A DNA stretch of 50,226 nucleotides from DATJFH01 sp035495815 (GTDB lineage: Bacteria > Acidobacteriota > Terriglobia > Bryobacterales > Bryobacteraceae). The stretch is from contig DATJFH010000300.1 in the NCBI GenBank assembly GCA_035495815.1, positions 1 to 50,226 of the forward strand, read 5' to 3'. The notes below the pieces were generated by a model. The model was not told the DNA's origin. It was given only the letters and a program-made list of their open reading frames with translations, and did not search any database. Within the stretch, counting starts at the first letter, position 1; each line of letters opens with the position of its first letter. Position numbers and translations under genes: made by a program. This document shows positions 42,481-50,226 of this stretch, in pieces.

Positions 42481-45400
42481 ATGAATCGAGTAATCCTGTC
42501 CTTCTTCCTGTTGGCTGGAGTACTTTCCGCTCAGTTCACGACAGCCAGCCTCGGGGGCGCCGTTCGGGATTCAACAGGAGCGGTGGTTGCGGACGCCCGG
42601 GTCGCTGCGCGCAACACCGAAACCGGGTTTGTCCAGACGGTCACGAGCGATTCCACGGGATCGTTTCTGTTCTCGCGGCTGCCCGTCGGCAGCTATGAAC
42701 TGAGAGTGGAAAAGCCCGGCTTCAGCGCCTACGTGCAGTCCGGCATCCAGCTCACGGTCGACCGGATGGCGACCCAGAATGTGGCATTGCAAGTCGGCGC
42801 CGTCAGCGAGCAGGTGACCGTGTTAGCCGAGGCGGAACTGATCCAGACGCGGACGGCTACCGCCGGACAACTGGTCGATCAGAAGCGTATCGTGGAACTC
42901 CCACTGAATGGCCGCCGACCCGAGCGGCTTGTCTATCTCGCGGCAGGGACAGTCGATCTAGGCCGGAACTCCTGTCAGATTTGTGGTCATGGCGGCGTGT
43001 ACCCGGGAGAAGAAACAGCCGGTGTCAATGGCGCGGGAATTTATCAGGTGAACTTCCAACTCGACGGTACCAGCCACAATGACACCTACATCAACGTGAG
43101 CCTGCCGTTCCCCAATCCGGACTCCGTGCAGGAGTTCAATCTTCAGGCGAGCAACTTCACCGCCGAATACGGCAACGCGGGCGGCGGCGTGGTAAACATC
43201 GTCACCCGGTCGGGCACCAACGAGATACACGGCAGCGCCTTTCACTTCCTGCGCAATGGAGCGCTCAATGCACGTCAGTTCTTCGCGCCCAAACAGGACG
43301 CTTTGAAGCGGAACCAGTTCGGCGGCAGCGCGGGCGGCCCTATCCGAAAGGACAAGCTGTTCTACTATGGAACCTTCCAGGGCACGCGGCTGCGCAACAC
43401 GCCCGCCGGAATCATCTCCTTTGTTCCCACCGCGGCCGAGCGCACCGGCGATTTCTCCTCGCTGCTTCCGGGCCGCCAGTTAGTGGACCCGGTATCGAAG
43501 CAGCCCGTGCCCGGCAACCTGATCCCGGCCAGCCGTCTCAACCCGGTCTCGCAGTTTTTCCTGAAGCGCATCCCCCTGCCCAATGGCACGGCGCGCGAGT
43601 TGAATTTTCCCGGCACGCCCATTGTCCAGACCGAGAATCAGTTCATGATCAAGTCGGACTACGTCAGTGGCAAGCATCAGATCAGCGGACGGTATTACTT
43701 CACGGATTTTGACGGTCCTCCGGTGGTAGGTCCGCCGAATATCCTGGCGGCCACTTCGGCCGGCAACGCCGTCCGCGTGCAGAATATCTCGATCAACCAC
43801 ACCTGGACTTTGACTCCCACGCTGCTGGTCAACAGCACGTTCGGAATCAACCGCCAGCGGGGCGGATCGCTGTCGAGCGCCGATTTCGGTTTCGCAGCGG
43901 CCGGCGTAAAGGTGGTGGGGCCGGAGAGTGTGAAAAAGCTGAACGCTCCGCCTGAGCTGGCTCTCTCGGTAACAGGCGGCTTCGGTATCGGGACGAATCA
44001 CCTGGGCGATTTCGACCGCGGCGACTTCACCATCCGGGAAGTGGTCACCAAGATCAAGGGCGCCCACGAGCTGCGTTTCGGCGGTGAGGCTGTTCGCGTG
44101 CGAAACCACGTCATCAATACCTTTCAAATGGCGGGCAATTTCACTTTCAACGGCCAGCTCTCCGGCGATGGATTGTCGGATTTCATGTTCGGCCGTGCGT
44201 CCCAATACCGCCAGGGCGGCGGCGAATTCAAATTCCTGCTGGGCACCCGGTGGGGCTTCTTCGTACAGGACAACTGGAAGGTGAACGACCGTCTCACGCT
44301 GAATCTCGGTCTGCGCTGGGATCCCTACCTGCCCTATTACGACCGCGAGGGCCGCGTCCTCTGCTTCCAGCCGGGAACCACGCAGCGGTCGAAACGGTAT
44401 CCCAACGCGCCGCTCGGATTCCTCTATGGAGGCAGCAACAACGACCCTGGTTGTCCCGTCGGAGGATCCGACCCGAACTGGTGGAACATCGGCCCGCGCC
44501 TGGGCCTTGCATACCGGTTGACGCGGGACGGCAAAACCAGCCTGCGCATGGGTACTGGCTTTTACTACACTCCGATTCAGGCCAGCAACTTCAATCCGTT
44601 TGCCAATGTCGCGCCGTTCGCCGGGACTTTTACGGTCACCGATGTGGCTTTCGAAGATCCGTTCGGAAGTAAGGGCCAGGCAAATCCCTTCCCCTCCAAC
44701 TTCGGACCGGATGTGCCCGGGCCCGAATTCGTGTTCGCCCCGATCAACGACGTCCGGACCTATTTTGCGAAGGATTATCGCATCCCGCAGTTGATCACCT
44801 GGACCGCGCGGCTGGAGCGCCAGTTAGGCGCCAGCTGGGTGGCGAGCGTGGCGTACCTCGGCAATAAGGGCACGTACCTGCAATATACGATCTCCGAGAA
44901 TCCGGCGATCTTCCGCCCCGGCGCGACCGTCGGCAACACGCAAGAACGGCGGGTGTATCCTAATTTCGGGCCTGTGAGCCGCTATGACGCCGGCGGCAAT
45001 TCCAGCTACCATTCCCTGCAATGGAACCTGGAAAAGCGCTTCTCTCACGGGTACACCATCCTGGCCAACTATACCTGGTCGAAAAACATTGACGATCTGT
45101 CGGCGGTGAACCCGTTCAATCGGACCGTCAGCCGCGCTGTATCGAATTTCGACGTCCCTCACAATTTCAAGTTCTCGAACCTGTGGGACGTTCCCGGGCT
45201 GAAGGCAGGCCCGGTGGCCGGCAAGATCATCAACGGATGGCAACTGAACGCGATTCTGGTGCGGCAGAGCGGTTTCCCGTTCACCATGTCGAGCGGTCAG
45301 GACAACTCCTTCACCAACGTCGGGAGCGATCGCGCGGACTACATCGGGGGCAACGTCAACCTGGGAGATAGCCGGCCGTTGTCAGAGAAGCTTGTGCAGT

Positions 45401-45690
45401 GGTTCGATACGTCGCGATTCGTGGTGAACGCGCCAGGCGCCTTCGGAAATTCCGGCCGGAATATCCTGCGCGGACCGGGGTTCTTCAATACCGATCTGGG
45501 CGTGCTGAAATCGACGCGCATCACCGAGCGGACCAACCTGCAATTCCGCGCCGAGTTTTTCAACGTGTTTAATCACCCGAATTTCCGGCTGCCGGCGAGC
45601 AACGTTTCGTCTGCGCAAAAAGGCCGGATCACCGCAGTGATTGACGATAACCAGCGGATCATCCAGTTCGGCCTGAAACTGCTGTTCTAG
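42481..45690 (+). CDS. Oar-like TonB-dependent receptor with CxxCxH plug motif
   Basis: A 1069-residue outer-membrane protein with its own promoter. Signal peptide 1-17 (MNRVILSFFLLAGVLSA, before QF). Regulatory-like domain at about 20-105 (GGAVRDSTGAVVADARV, RLPVGSYELRVEKPGF). Plug at about 115-245 (ELPLNGRRPERLVYLAAG, AEYGNAGGGVVNIVTRSG). Within the plug, at C165-C168-H170, lies SCQICGHGGVYPGEE, a CxxCxH cluster that could bind a metal or form a redox disulfide; it is not the CxxCH heme motif. The barrel starts RNQFGGSAGGPIRKDKLFYY and ends FGLKLLF. The 3' end is about 100 bases from the convergent kinase gene; no terminator was seen there. Divergent from the nine-gene cluster, it may share its regulation. 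Confidence 0.9.
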   Translation: MNRVILSFFLLAGVLSAQFTTASLGGAVRDSTGAVVADARVAARNTETGFVQTVTSDSTGSFLFSRLPVGSYELRVEKPGFSAYVQSGIQLTVDRMATQNVALQVGAVSEQVTVLAEAELIQTRTATAGQLVDQKRIVELPLNGRRPERLVYLAAGTVDLGRNSCQICGHGGVYPGEETAGVNGAGIYQVNFQLDGTSHNDTYINVSLPFPNPDSVQEFNLQASNFTAEYGNAGGGVVNIVTRSGTNEIHGSAFHFLRNGALNARQFFAPKQDALKRNQFGGSAGGPIRKDKLFYYGTFQGTRLRNTPAGIISFVPTAAERTGDFSSLLPGRQLVDPVSKQPVPGNLIPASRLNPVSQFFLKRIPLPNGTARELNFPGTPIVQTENQFMIKSDYVSGKHQISGRYYFTDFDGPPVVGPPNILAATSAGNAVRVQNISINHTWTLTPTLLVNSTFGINRQRGGSLSSADFGFAAAGVKVVGPESVKKLNAPPELALSVTGGFGIGTNHLGDFDRGDFTIREVVTKIKGAHELRFGGEAVRVRNHVINTFQMAGNFTFNGQLSGDGLSDFMFGRASQYRQGGGEFKFLLGTRWGFFVQDNWKVNDRLTLNLGLRWDPYLPYYDREGRVLCFQPGTTQRSKRYPNAPLGFLYGGSNNDPGCPVGGSDPNWWNIGPRLGLAYRLTRDGKTSLRMGTGFYYTPIQASNFNPFANVAPFAGTFTVTDVAFEDPFGSKGQANPFPSNFGPDVPGPEFVFAPINDVRTYFAKDYRIPQLITWTARLERQLGASWVASVAYLGNKGTYLQYTISENPAIFRPGATVGNTQERRVYPNFGPVSRYDAGGNSSYHSLQWNLEKRFSHGYTILANYTWSKNIDDLSAVNPFNRTVSRAVSNFDVPHNFKFSNLWDVPGLKAGPVAGKIINGWQLNAILVRQSGFPFTMSSGQDNSFTNVGSDRADYIGGNVNLGDSRPLSEKLVQWFDTSRFVVNAPGAFGNSGRNILRGPGFFNTDLGVLKSTRITERTNLQFRAEFFNVFNHPNFRLPASNVSSAQKGRITAVIDDNQRIIQFGLKLLF

Positions 45691-45787
45691 GATCCATTCG
45701 GAAACACGGCGGGCGGAACACCCTGCGCCGAGAACTGCGCCCACACCAGCGCCGGACTGTCTCCTCGACTGCCGAACCTGTCGGCGC

Positions 45788-48283
45788 CTATCGCGCGACA
45801 GTCCGATCCGCCGCCACGAGATCCTGCAAACATTGCGTCGCAGTGGTGTCAACCGCCGGGTCAAGCTGCGGCAGGAGTCTGGACAGCTGTATGGGCATCG
45901 AGGAGAGCCTGTCGATCTCGCGGAATAAATCCTCAGGTTGGACGGGCTTCCGGACGTAGCCGTCCATACCACAGGCCAAGCAATGCTCCTTGTCGCCTTC
46001 CATCGCGAGAGCGGTCAACGCAATGATGGGCACGTGAGCGCCGCTTACTCTTTCCTTTTCGCGTATCCGTTTCGTCGCTTCAAAACCGTCCATCTCCGGC
46101 ATCAGTCCATCCATGAGAATAATGTCGAACGACTGCTTTTCTAATGCTTCCAGTGCTTCGCGTCCATTCTCCGTCAGCACGACTCGGTGTCCCCGCTTCT
46201 CCAGAAGCCGGCCAATCAGCCTCTGGTTCACAGTATTGTCTTCCGCGACGAGAATAGACAGAGACGGCCGTTGTTCCCGGATCGTATGTCGAGTCACGAA
46301 AGCCCGATTTTCCGGCTTGGCTGGATCGCCCGCCAGAACGTGGAGCAGGACGTCACGTAATTCTAATCGGTCTAACGGCTTGCTGAGGTACGCCGTGACT
46401 CCGAGTTTCCGGCATCGGTCCGCGTCTCCATGTTCGCCGTTCGATGTCAGAATCACGATTTTGATGTTGGACAACCACGGATCCCCGCGAATTCTTTCGG
46501 CCAGGTCGAATCCGTCTATTCCCGGCATATGGGCATCGGTCAGCACCAAAGGAAGCCGGGCTCCCGATGCGAGGGAGTGCTGAAGCGCTTCCACCGCCGC
46601 TGCCGCGTCTGCCACGACGGTTGGCGTCATCTTCCAGCGGATGACGGAATCCTCGAGAATGCGCCGATTCGTCGCGTTGTCGTCCACCACCAGGATGGGG
46701 ACGCCGGCGAGTTCGGACACGTCGAGCGCTTCGGATGGTAACGCGGCCGCTCCCTGGCCAACTCGAGCCGTGAAGTAAAACGTCGACCCCTTTCCGGCCT
46801 CACTCTCGACCCAAAGCTTTCCGCCCATGAGACCCGCCAGTTGACCTGCGATCGTCAAACCCAGCCCGGTGCCGCCGTACTTGCGCGTGGTGGACGAATC
46901 CGCCTGGGAGAAGGAATCGAAAATCGTCTGTTGTTTGTCCCGAGGGATTCCGATTCCCGTATCCCGGATGCTGAAGCGCAAGGTTGTTCCCTCCAGGCTG
47001 GGCTCGCTCTGCACGCTGACTTCTACCTCGCCGCTCTCCGTGAATTTGACTGCGTTGCCGACTAAGTTCACCAAGACCTGGCGGATCCTGCCGGGATCGC
47101 CCACGACGTTGCCCGGCACTTCCGGAGCCACGTCCAGAATAAGCTCCAAACCCTTCTGCTGCGCTTTGATTGCCAGCGTCTTGACAACTTCACTCAAGCT
47201 CTTCCGCAGATTGAAGCTGTGGTGGTCCAGCTCCAGCTTCCCGGCCTCGATCTTGGAAAAATCCAGAATGTCGTTGAGTAAAACGAGGAGCGCATCCGCC
47301 GATCCCTTGACCATGTGCAGGTATTCGGACTGTTCGGGATTTAGCCCCGTATCCAGCGCAAGATCAGTCATTCCAATGATGCCGTTCATGGGCGTCCGGA
47401 TCTCATGGCTCATGTTGGCGAGGAATGCAGATTTGGCCCGCATGGAGGTGAGCGCCTGATCGCGAGCCAGGATCAGGTCCTCCTTCTGGAGCCGGAGTTG
47501 GCGGCTCTGGTTTTCAATATGTTCCTGCGCCGCATTCAGCGCGTCCAGCATGTTGTTCAGCGACGCGGCCAGCCTTCCGATCTCGTCGGCGTCCAGCGCC
47601 GGTGCGCGAGCCGCGAGATCCCCCCCGGACCGGCGGTTCATCACTTGACCGATGGTATGGATCGGGCCCAGAATGAAGCGACGCAGAATGCCCAGCGTCA
47701 CAGCCAGTAAAGCCAGGATGGTGACCAGGGCCACGCCGGTCATCAATCTCTCGATCCGATCCACTGCCTGGCGCAACCTTGCGCCATCCAGGTGTACGAG
47801 CACCAAGCCCTCGACCGGCTTCGTGCCGCCTCGAGGCATGATGAAAATCCTTTCCTTGAAACCAAACTGATCGGCCTGAGGATGATAGTGCGACAAGTGC
47901 GTTCTGTTCACCCCCTTCATCAGTTCCTGCGCCACGTCCGCATCGGGGATCTCGTCGACCGGAAGCCCCGCCCAGGCATTGCGCGAGCCCGTAACCACCC
48001 GTAAGGGCGCTCCGGCCGCTAACACCAGCAGCTTGACATCGGGGCTTCCTCCCAGAGCATTGACCATTCTGGTGAGCTCCGGCGACTCGCCAAGAACCTC
48101 CGCTGCCCCCTGGAGCGCTTCGATCAACACTGCCGCCCGCCCCGTTTGCTCCTCATCCAAGCGCCGGGACATGGCCCCGTGAAAGATCCATATGATGGCG
48201 CTCAGAGTGACCAACCCGAAAAGCGCGGGAGGGGCCATTACCCTCACGTGCAGGGACAACACGCTCTTGAAGCGCCAGTTCAT
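45788..48283 (-). CDS. Hybrid sensor histidine kinase with two C-terminal receiver domains
   Basis: An 831-residue inner-membrane kinase. Helix 1 at about 17-36, a periplasmic domain of about 140 residues, helix 2 at about 182-202, then HAMP (to about 255) and a short coiled coil. HisKA with H293 (NMSHEIRTPMNGI); ATPase with N410 (NLVGNAVKF), D441 (DTGIGI) and GGTGLGL. The first receiver has D583 (LTDAHMPGIDG) and K635; the second has D725 (LMDGLMPEMDG) and K779. All catalytic residues are intact. There is no HPt domain, so the second receiver must pass phosphate to a separate protein or act as a brake. Its ATG overlaps the stop of the binding-protein gene (ATGA). The periplasmic domain has no family I recognise; it is presumably touched by the co-encoded binding protein. 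Confidence 0.93.
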   Translation of the reverse strand: MNWRFKSVLSLHVRVMAPPALFGLVTLSAIIWIFHGAMSRRLDEEQTGRAAVLIEALQGAAEVLGESPELTRMVNALGGSPDVKLLVLAAGAPLRVVTGSRNAWAGLPVDEIPDADVAQELMKGVNRTHLSHYHPQADQFGFKERIFIMPRGGTKPVEGLVLVHLDGARLRQAVDRIERLMTGVALVTILALLAVTLGILRRFILGPIHTIGQVMNRRSGGDLAARAPALDADEIGRLAASLNNMLDALNAAQEHIENQSRQLRLQKEDLILARDQALTSMRAKSAFLANMSHEIRTPMNGIIGMTDLALDTGLNPEQSEYLHMVKGSADALLVLLNDILDFSKIEAGKLELDHHSFNLRKSLSEVVKTLAIKAQQKGLELILDVAPEVPGNVVGDPGRIRQVLVNLVGNAVKFTESGEVEVSVQSEPSLEGTTLRFSIRDTGIGIPRDKQQTIFDSFSQADSSTTRKYGGTGLGLTIAGQLAGLMGGKLWVESEAGKGSTFYFTARVGQGAAALPSEALDVSELAGVPILVVDDNATNRRILEDSVIRWKMTPTVVADAAAAVEALQHSLASGARLPLVLTDAHMPGIDGFDLAERIRGDPWLSNIKIVILTSNGEHGDADRCRKLGVTAYLSKPLDRLELRDVLLHVLAGDPAKPENRAFVTRHTIREQRPSLSILVAEDNTVNQRLIGRLLEKRGHRVVLTENGREALEALEKQSFDIILMDGLMPEMDGFEATKRIREKERVSGAHVPIIALTALAMEGDKEHCLACGMDGYVRKPVQPEDLFREIDRLSSMPIQLSRLLPQLDPAVDTTATQCLQDLVAADRTVAR

Positions 48284-49248
48284 CGCCGTAAAGAAATTCG
48301 TTCGTGGTCCAGCGCCAGCAGGTCATCCGGGTCCGGTATTCTCTTAAGGACGCCCGTTTGCTGCAGGAATCGAGCCGTTTTCTGCACCGTGACTTTGAGC
48401 CCGCCCTGCTCGAAAAGAGCCCGCTGCTGCTCGTGTGAGACGATTTGAAGGCCATCCATCGTGGCCTGGAAATCAGCCAGACTGATCTTCTCGCGCTTGG
48501 CCATGATTCGATACGACTCCCCGGAATTGGCGGCCACATGGGCCGTGACGCGCTTCCACACGTTCTGGAATTTGGCCGCATCTCCGGGGTTCAACTTGTT
48601 CACGTCCACAGCCACGATATCGACGATCTCACCGGGTATCTGCTTGCTGCTGAAAATGAGATGACCGTCTCCGGCGGTTCCCCCCAATCCCACGGAAAAC
48701 GGCGGATACGTGACCGCGGCATCGATTTCGCCGGAAAGATACGACCGCTCCATGGTGCTTTGATCTTTGGAGATCAAGGTGACGTCGTCGAAAGTGAGCC
48801 CGGCCTGTTCCAGCGCCCGTCCGAGGACAAAGATCCCCATCGATCCGCCTTCGACACCTACCCGGCGCTTCTTGAGGCCGGCGACGTTTGGAATATCGTA
48901 TTTGGCCACGATAAAATCTGCGCCGTTGGAGAAGTCTACGATCAGCACCACTTGAGGACGCCGCTGCGTGTTATCGCGAACCATGAGCACTTCGACCAGG
49001 CTGCTGGCCATGGCGTCCACCTGGCCCCGCTCGAATCCGCGCCGCAGGTCGTTGAGAGAACTGTACTCTACGATCTCTACGGGCAGCCCTTCTTCCTCGA
49101 AAAAGTGCTTCTCCTGGGCCATTAAAATAAATTCGGTGGTGGCCCAGAAGTTGACTCCTAACCGGAGCGGCGGCTTTTTGGGGGAGGCGCAGCCAGAGCC
49201 GATGAGCGCAGGCAGAGTGACGATACCGATCATTTTCAGGATATGCAT
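48280..49248 (-). CDS. Periplasmic substrate-binding protein (NMT1/SsuA-like), probable lipoprotein, no ABC partners
   Basis: A 322-residue protein with an N-terminal signal that ends in Cys (ALIGSGC), a possible though non-ideal lipobox. The body is a type II periplasmic binding fold of the NMT1/THI5/SsuA-TauA class: LRLGVNFWATTEFILMAQEKHFF, LPVEIVEYSSLNDLRRGFERG, AMASSLVEVLMV, RRVGVEGGSMGIFVLGRALEQAG, MERSYLSGEIDAAVTYPPFS. These proteins bind pyrimidine precursors, alkanesulfonates, taurine, nitrate or similar small anions. No permease or ATPase gene is adjacent; instead its stop overlaps the kinase start by four bases. It starts six bases after the porin stop, with AAGGTGA as ribosome site. 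I infer that it delivers a ligand signal to the kinase's periplasmic domain. Confidence 0.88.
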   Translation of the reverse strand: MHILKMIGIVTLPALIGSGCASPKKPPLRLGVNFWATTEFILMAQEKHFFEEEGLPVEIVEYSSLNDLRRGFERGQVDAMASSLVEVLMVRDNTQRRPQVVLIVDFSNGADFIVAKYDIPNVAGLKKRRVGVEGGSMGIFVLGRALEQAGLTFDDVTLISKDQSTMERSYLSGEIDAAVTYPPFSVGLGGTAGDGHLIFSSKQIPGEIVDIVAVDVNKLNPGDAAKFQNVWKRVTAHVAANSGESYRIMAKREKISLADFQATMDGLQIVSHEQQRALFEQGGLKVTVQKTARFLQQTGVLKRIPDPDDLLALDHERISLRR

Positions 49249-49254
49249 CTCATT

Positions 49255-50226
49255 TCACCTTTTCATGCTGAATGTCGCCAGCATTCCCAGAGTCACGGTG
49301 TTCTGAGACTTTAGGAACTCACCCGGGTTCTGACCAGGGAAGGTTGCCCGGTTGGACCAGTCCCTGCGATATTCCAGGCGGGACGCGAGGCCGCGGCACA
49401 ACTTCCATTCGGCGGTCAGGGTGACCTCTTTCAGTCGCTGTTCTGTGCCGGTTGAAAAACCGTCGGCGTCGAAGAACCATTCCAAGCGAGGAGTTACGGC
49501 GAATTTCGGGCCGGCTGCGATGCGGGCCGCGCCTCCGATCCCTGCCCACCGGTTCTTGCCGCCATCGAGCCGGGACTCCAGGGCGTAATCGAAATTCACG
49601 TAAAATGTCACCGGTTTCCGTGGTGTTACCAGCAACGCGGTGTCGTAAAGATGCCGCCAGCCCTGGTTATTGCCGGTTTTCTCAGGCCCCCCGTAATAGA
49701 CGGTCGTCCAACTCAGGCGGGACCATGCAAAGTTGGCCGTGAGACCCAAGGTCTTGCCCGTGTTGTTGTCCCGAACATCGTTCCAGCCGTTCACCACTTG
49801 CACGCCCGCCACGACATGCCTGGCGAGCGGTATGGTCGTGCGCAATCCGAAATGGTAGGCGGGTTGGGCCCAGGAGAATAACAGCGAGCGCGAATAATTC
49901 CAGTTTTGATCGGTGTCCAGCACTTCAACGCCGGTGCTGGTGTAGAACTTTCCAAAATCCAGCTGAACGCCCTTGAAGAACGAAAGTTTCCATTTCACAT
50001 ATGCTTGCGGAATATACTGCATTATGTGAGGCGCCGAATCAAAGCTGTTCATCAGCTTGTAAGTATTTCCCGCGCCCAGCTCCGCATGGAAACCCACCGG
50101 ATCTGTTTCGCGATCGATCGCCAGCCGCGCCAGACTCAGGCTCCAGGCGTCGGCGTTTGTCTCAAACAAATGCCACTGATTACCCCCGGTAAACGGATGG
50201 TTTTTGTTCCAGCTGGAATAACCGTC
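49255..50226 (-). CDS. Outer-membrane beta-barrel porin (BBP2/OmpL-like), N-terminus outside the window
   Basis: Open at the right edge; 323 residues are visible and the signal peptide is missing. The text alternates hydrophobic and polar residues in many amphipathic strands, with aromatic girdle residues (SYSSWNKN-type start, YGGPEKTG, LEYRRDW), and ends in a short barrel strand (TLGMLATFSMKR). The early segment (GGNQWHLFETNADAWSLSL, then PVGFHAELGAG) fits the putative beta-barrel porin-2 family, which forms small-solute pores. A TTG at 50169 is only an internal start candidate; the frame stays open to 50226. Six bases separate it from the binding-protein gene, so porin, binding protein and kinase form one operon. 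The likely role is to let the sensed ligand into the periplasm. Confidence 0.78.
   Translation of the reverse strand, partial: DGYSSWNKNHPFTGGNQWHLFETNADAWSLSLARLAIDRETDPVGFHAELGAGNTYKLMNSFDSAPHIMQYIPQAYVKWKLSFFKGVQLDFGKFYTSTGVEVLDTDQNWNYSRSLLFSWAQPAYHFGLRTTIPLARHVVAGVQVVNGWNDVRDNNTGKTLGLTANFAWSRLSWTTVYYGGPEKTGNNQGWRHLYDTALLVTPRKPVTFYVNFDYALESRLDGGKNRWAGIGGAARIAAGPKFAVTPRLEWFFDADGFSTGTEQRLKEVTLTAEWKLCRGLASRLEYRRDWSNRATFPGQNPGEFLKSQNTVTLGMLATFSMKR

Noticed and set aside
42971..42990. Cytochrome c heme-binding site in the fifth receptor
   Set aside because: The motif is C-x-x-C-x-H, not C-x-x-C-H, and lies in a plug domain, so covalent heme attachment is not expected.

Overview
The window is about 50 kb of GC-rich, densely coding DNA, and its gene content points to an acidobacterium of the Bryobacterales/Solibacter type. 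The argument is as follows: five very large outer-membrane proteins with an N-terminal carboxypeptidase-regulatory-like domain followed by a TonB-dependent receptor plug and barrel (Oar-like), many exported Asp-box (sialidase-like) and other beta-propeller proteins, Tat-type signal peptides on sugar-active proteins, and a decayed ISL3-type transposase. No tRNA, rRNA, CRISPR array or intact mobile element was seen. The taxonomic call is inference from gene content.

Layout. 1-8.7 kb: the end of a DHDPS/N-acetylneuraminate-lyase-family aldolase, a sialidase-like protein on the minus strand, and a divergent plus-strand operon of receptor, sialidase-like protein, M24 peptidase and MFS transporter. 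9-20.4 kb: mixed single genes. These are a TolB-like propeller protein, an ISL3 transposase remnant, an orphan NarL-type response regulator, a PhyH-type oxygenase, a CE7-like esterase, an ABC exporter, an ECF sigma factor with a double zinc-finger anti-sigma protein, a MEMO-family protein with an extra N-terminal domain, and an exported sugar isomerase. 20.4-21.6 kb: a sparsely coding stretch with RNA hairpins and a small exported Cys-rich protein. 21.7-25 kb: a second receptor.

25.3-42 kb: nine tightly packed minus-strand genes read from 42.0 down to 25.3 kb. They encode two receptors, a propeller hydrolase-like protein, an M20 peptidase, an SDR, a FadR-type GntR regulator, a propeller-PHP fusion, a sialidase-like protein and a second propeller hydrolase-like protein. 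This looks like a self-regulated uptake-and-catabolism locus for one unknown, probably glycan- or N-acyl-sugar-related substrate. 42.5-45.7 kb: a fifth receptor, divergent, with a clear sigma-70 promoter and a CxxCxH motif in its plug.

45.8-50.2 kb: a minus-strand operon of an outer-membrane porin, a solute-binding protein without ABC partners, and a two-receiver hybrid histidine kinase, the last two overlapping by 4 bases. I read it as a porin/binding-protein/kinase sensing module, the most system-like arrangement in the window. A second theme is promoter layout: several transcription units have a -10-like hexamer only 5-9 bases before the start codon, which suggests leaderless transcripts.
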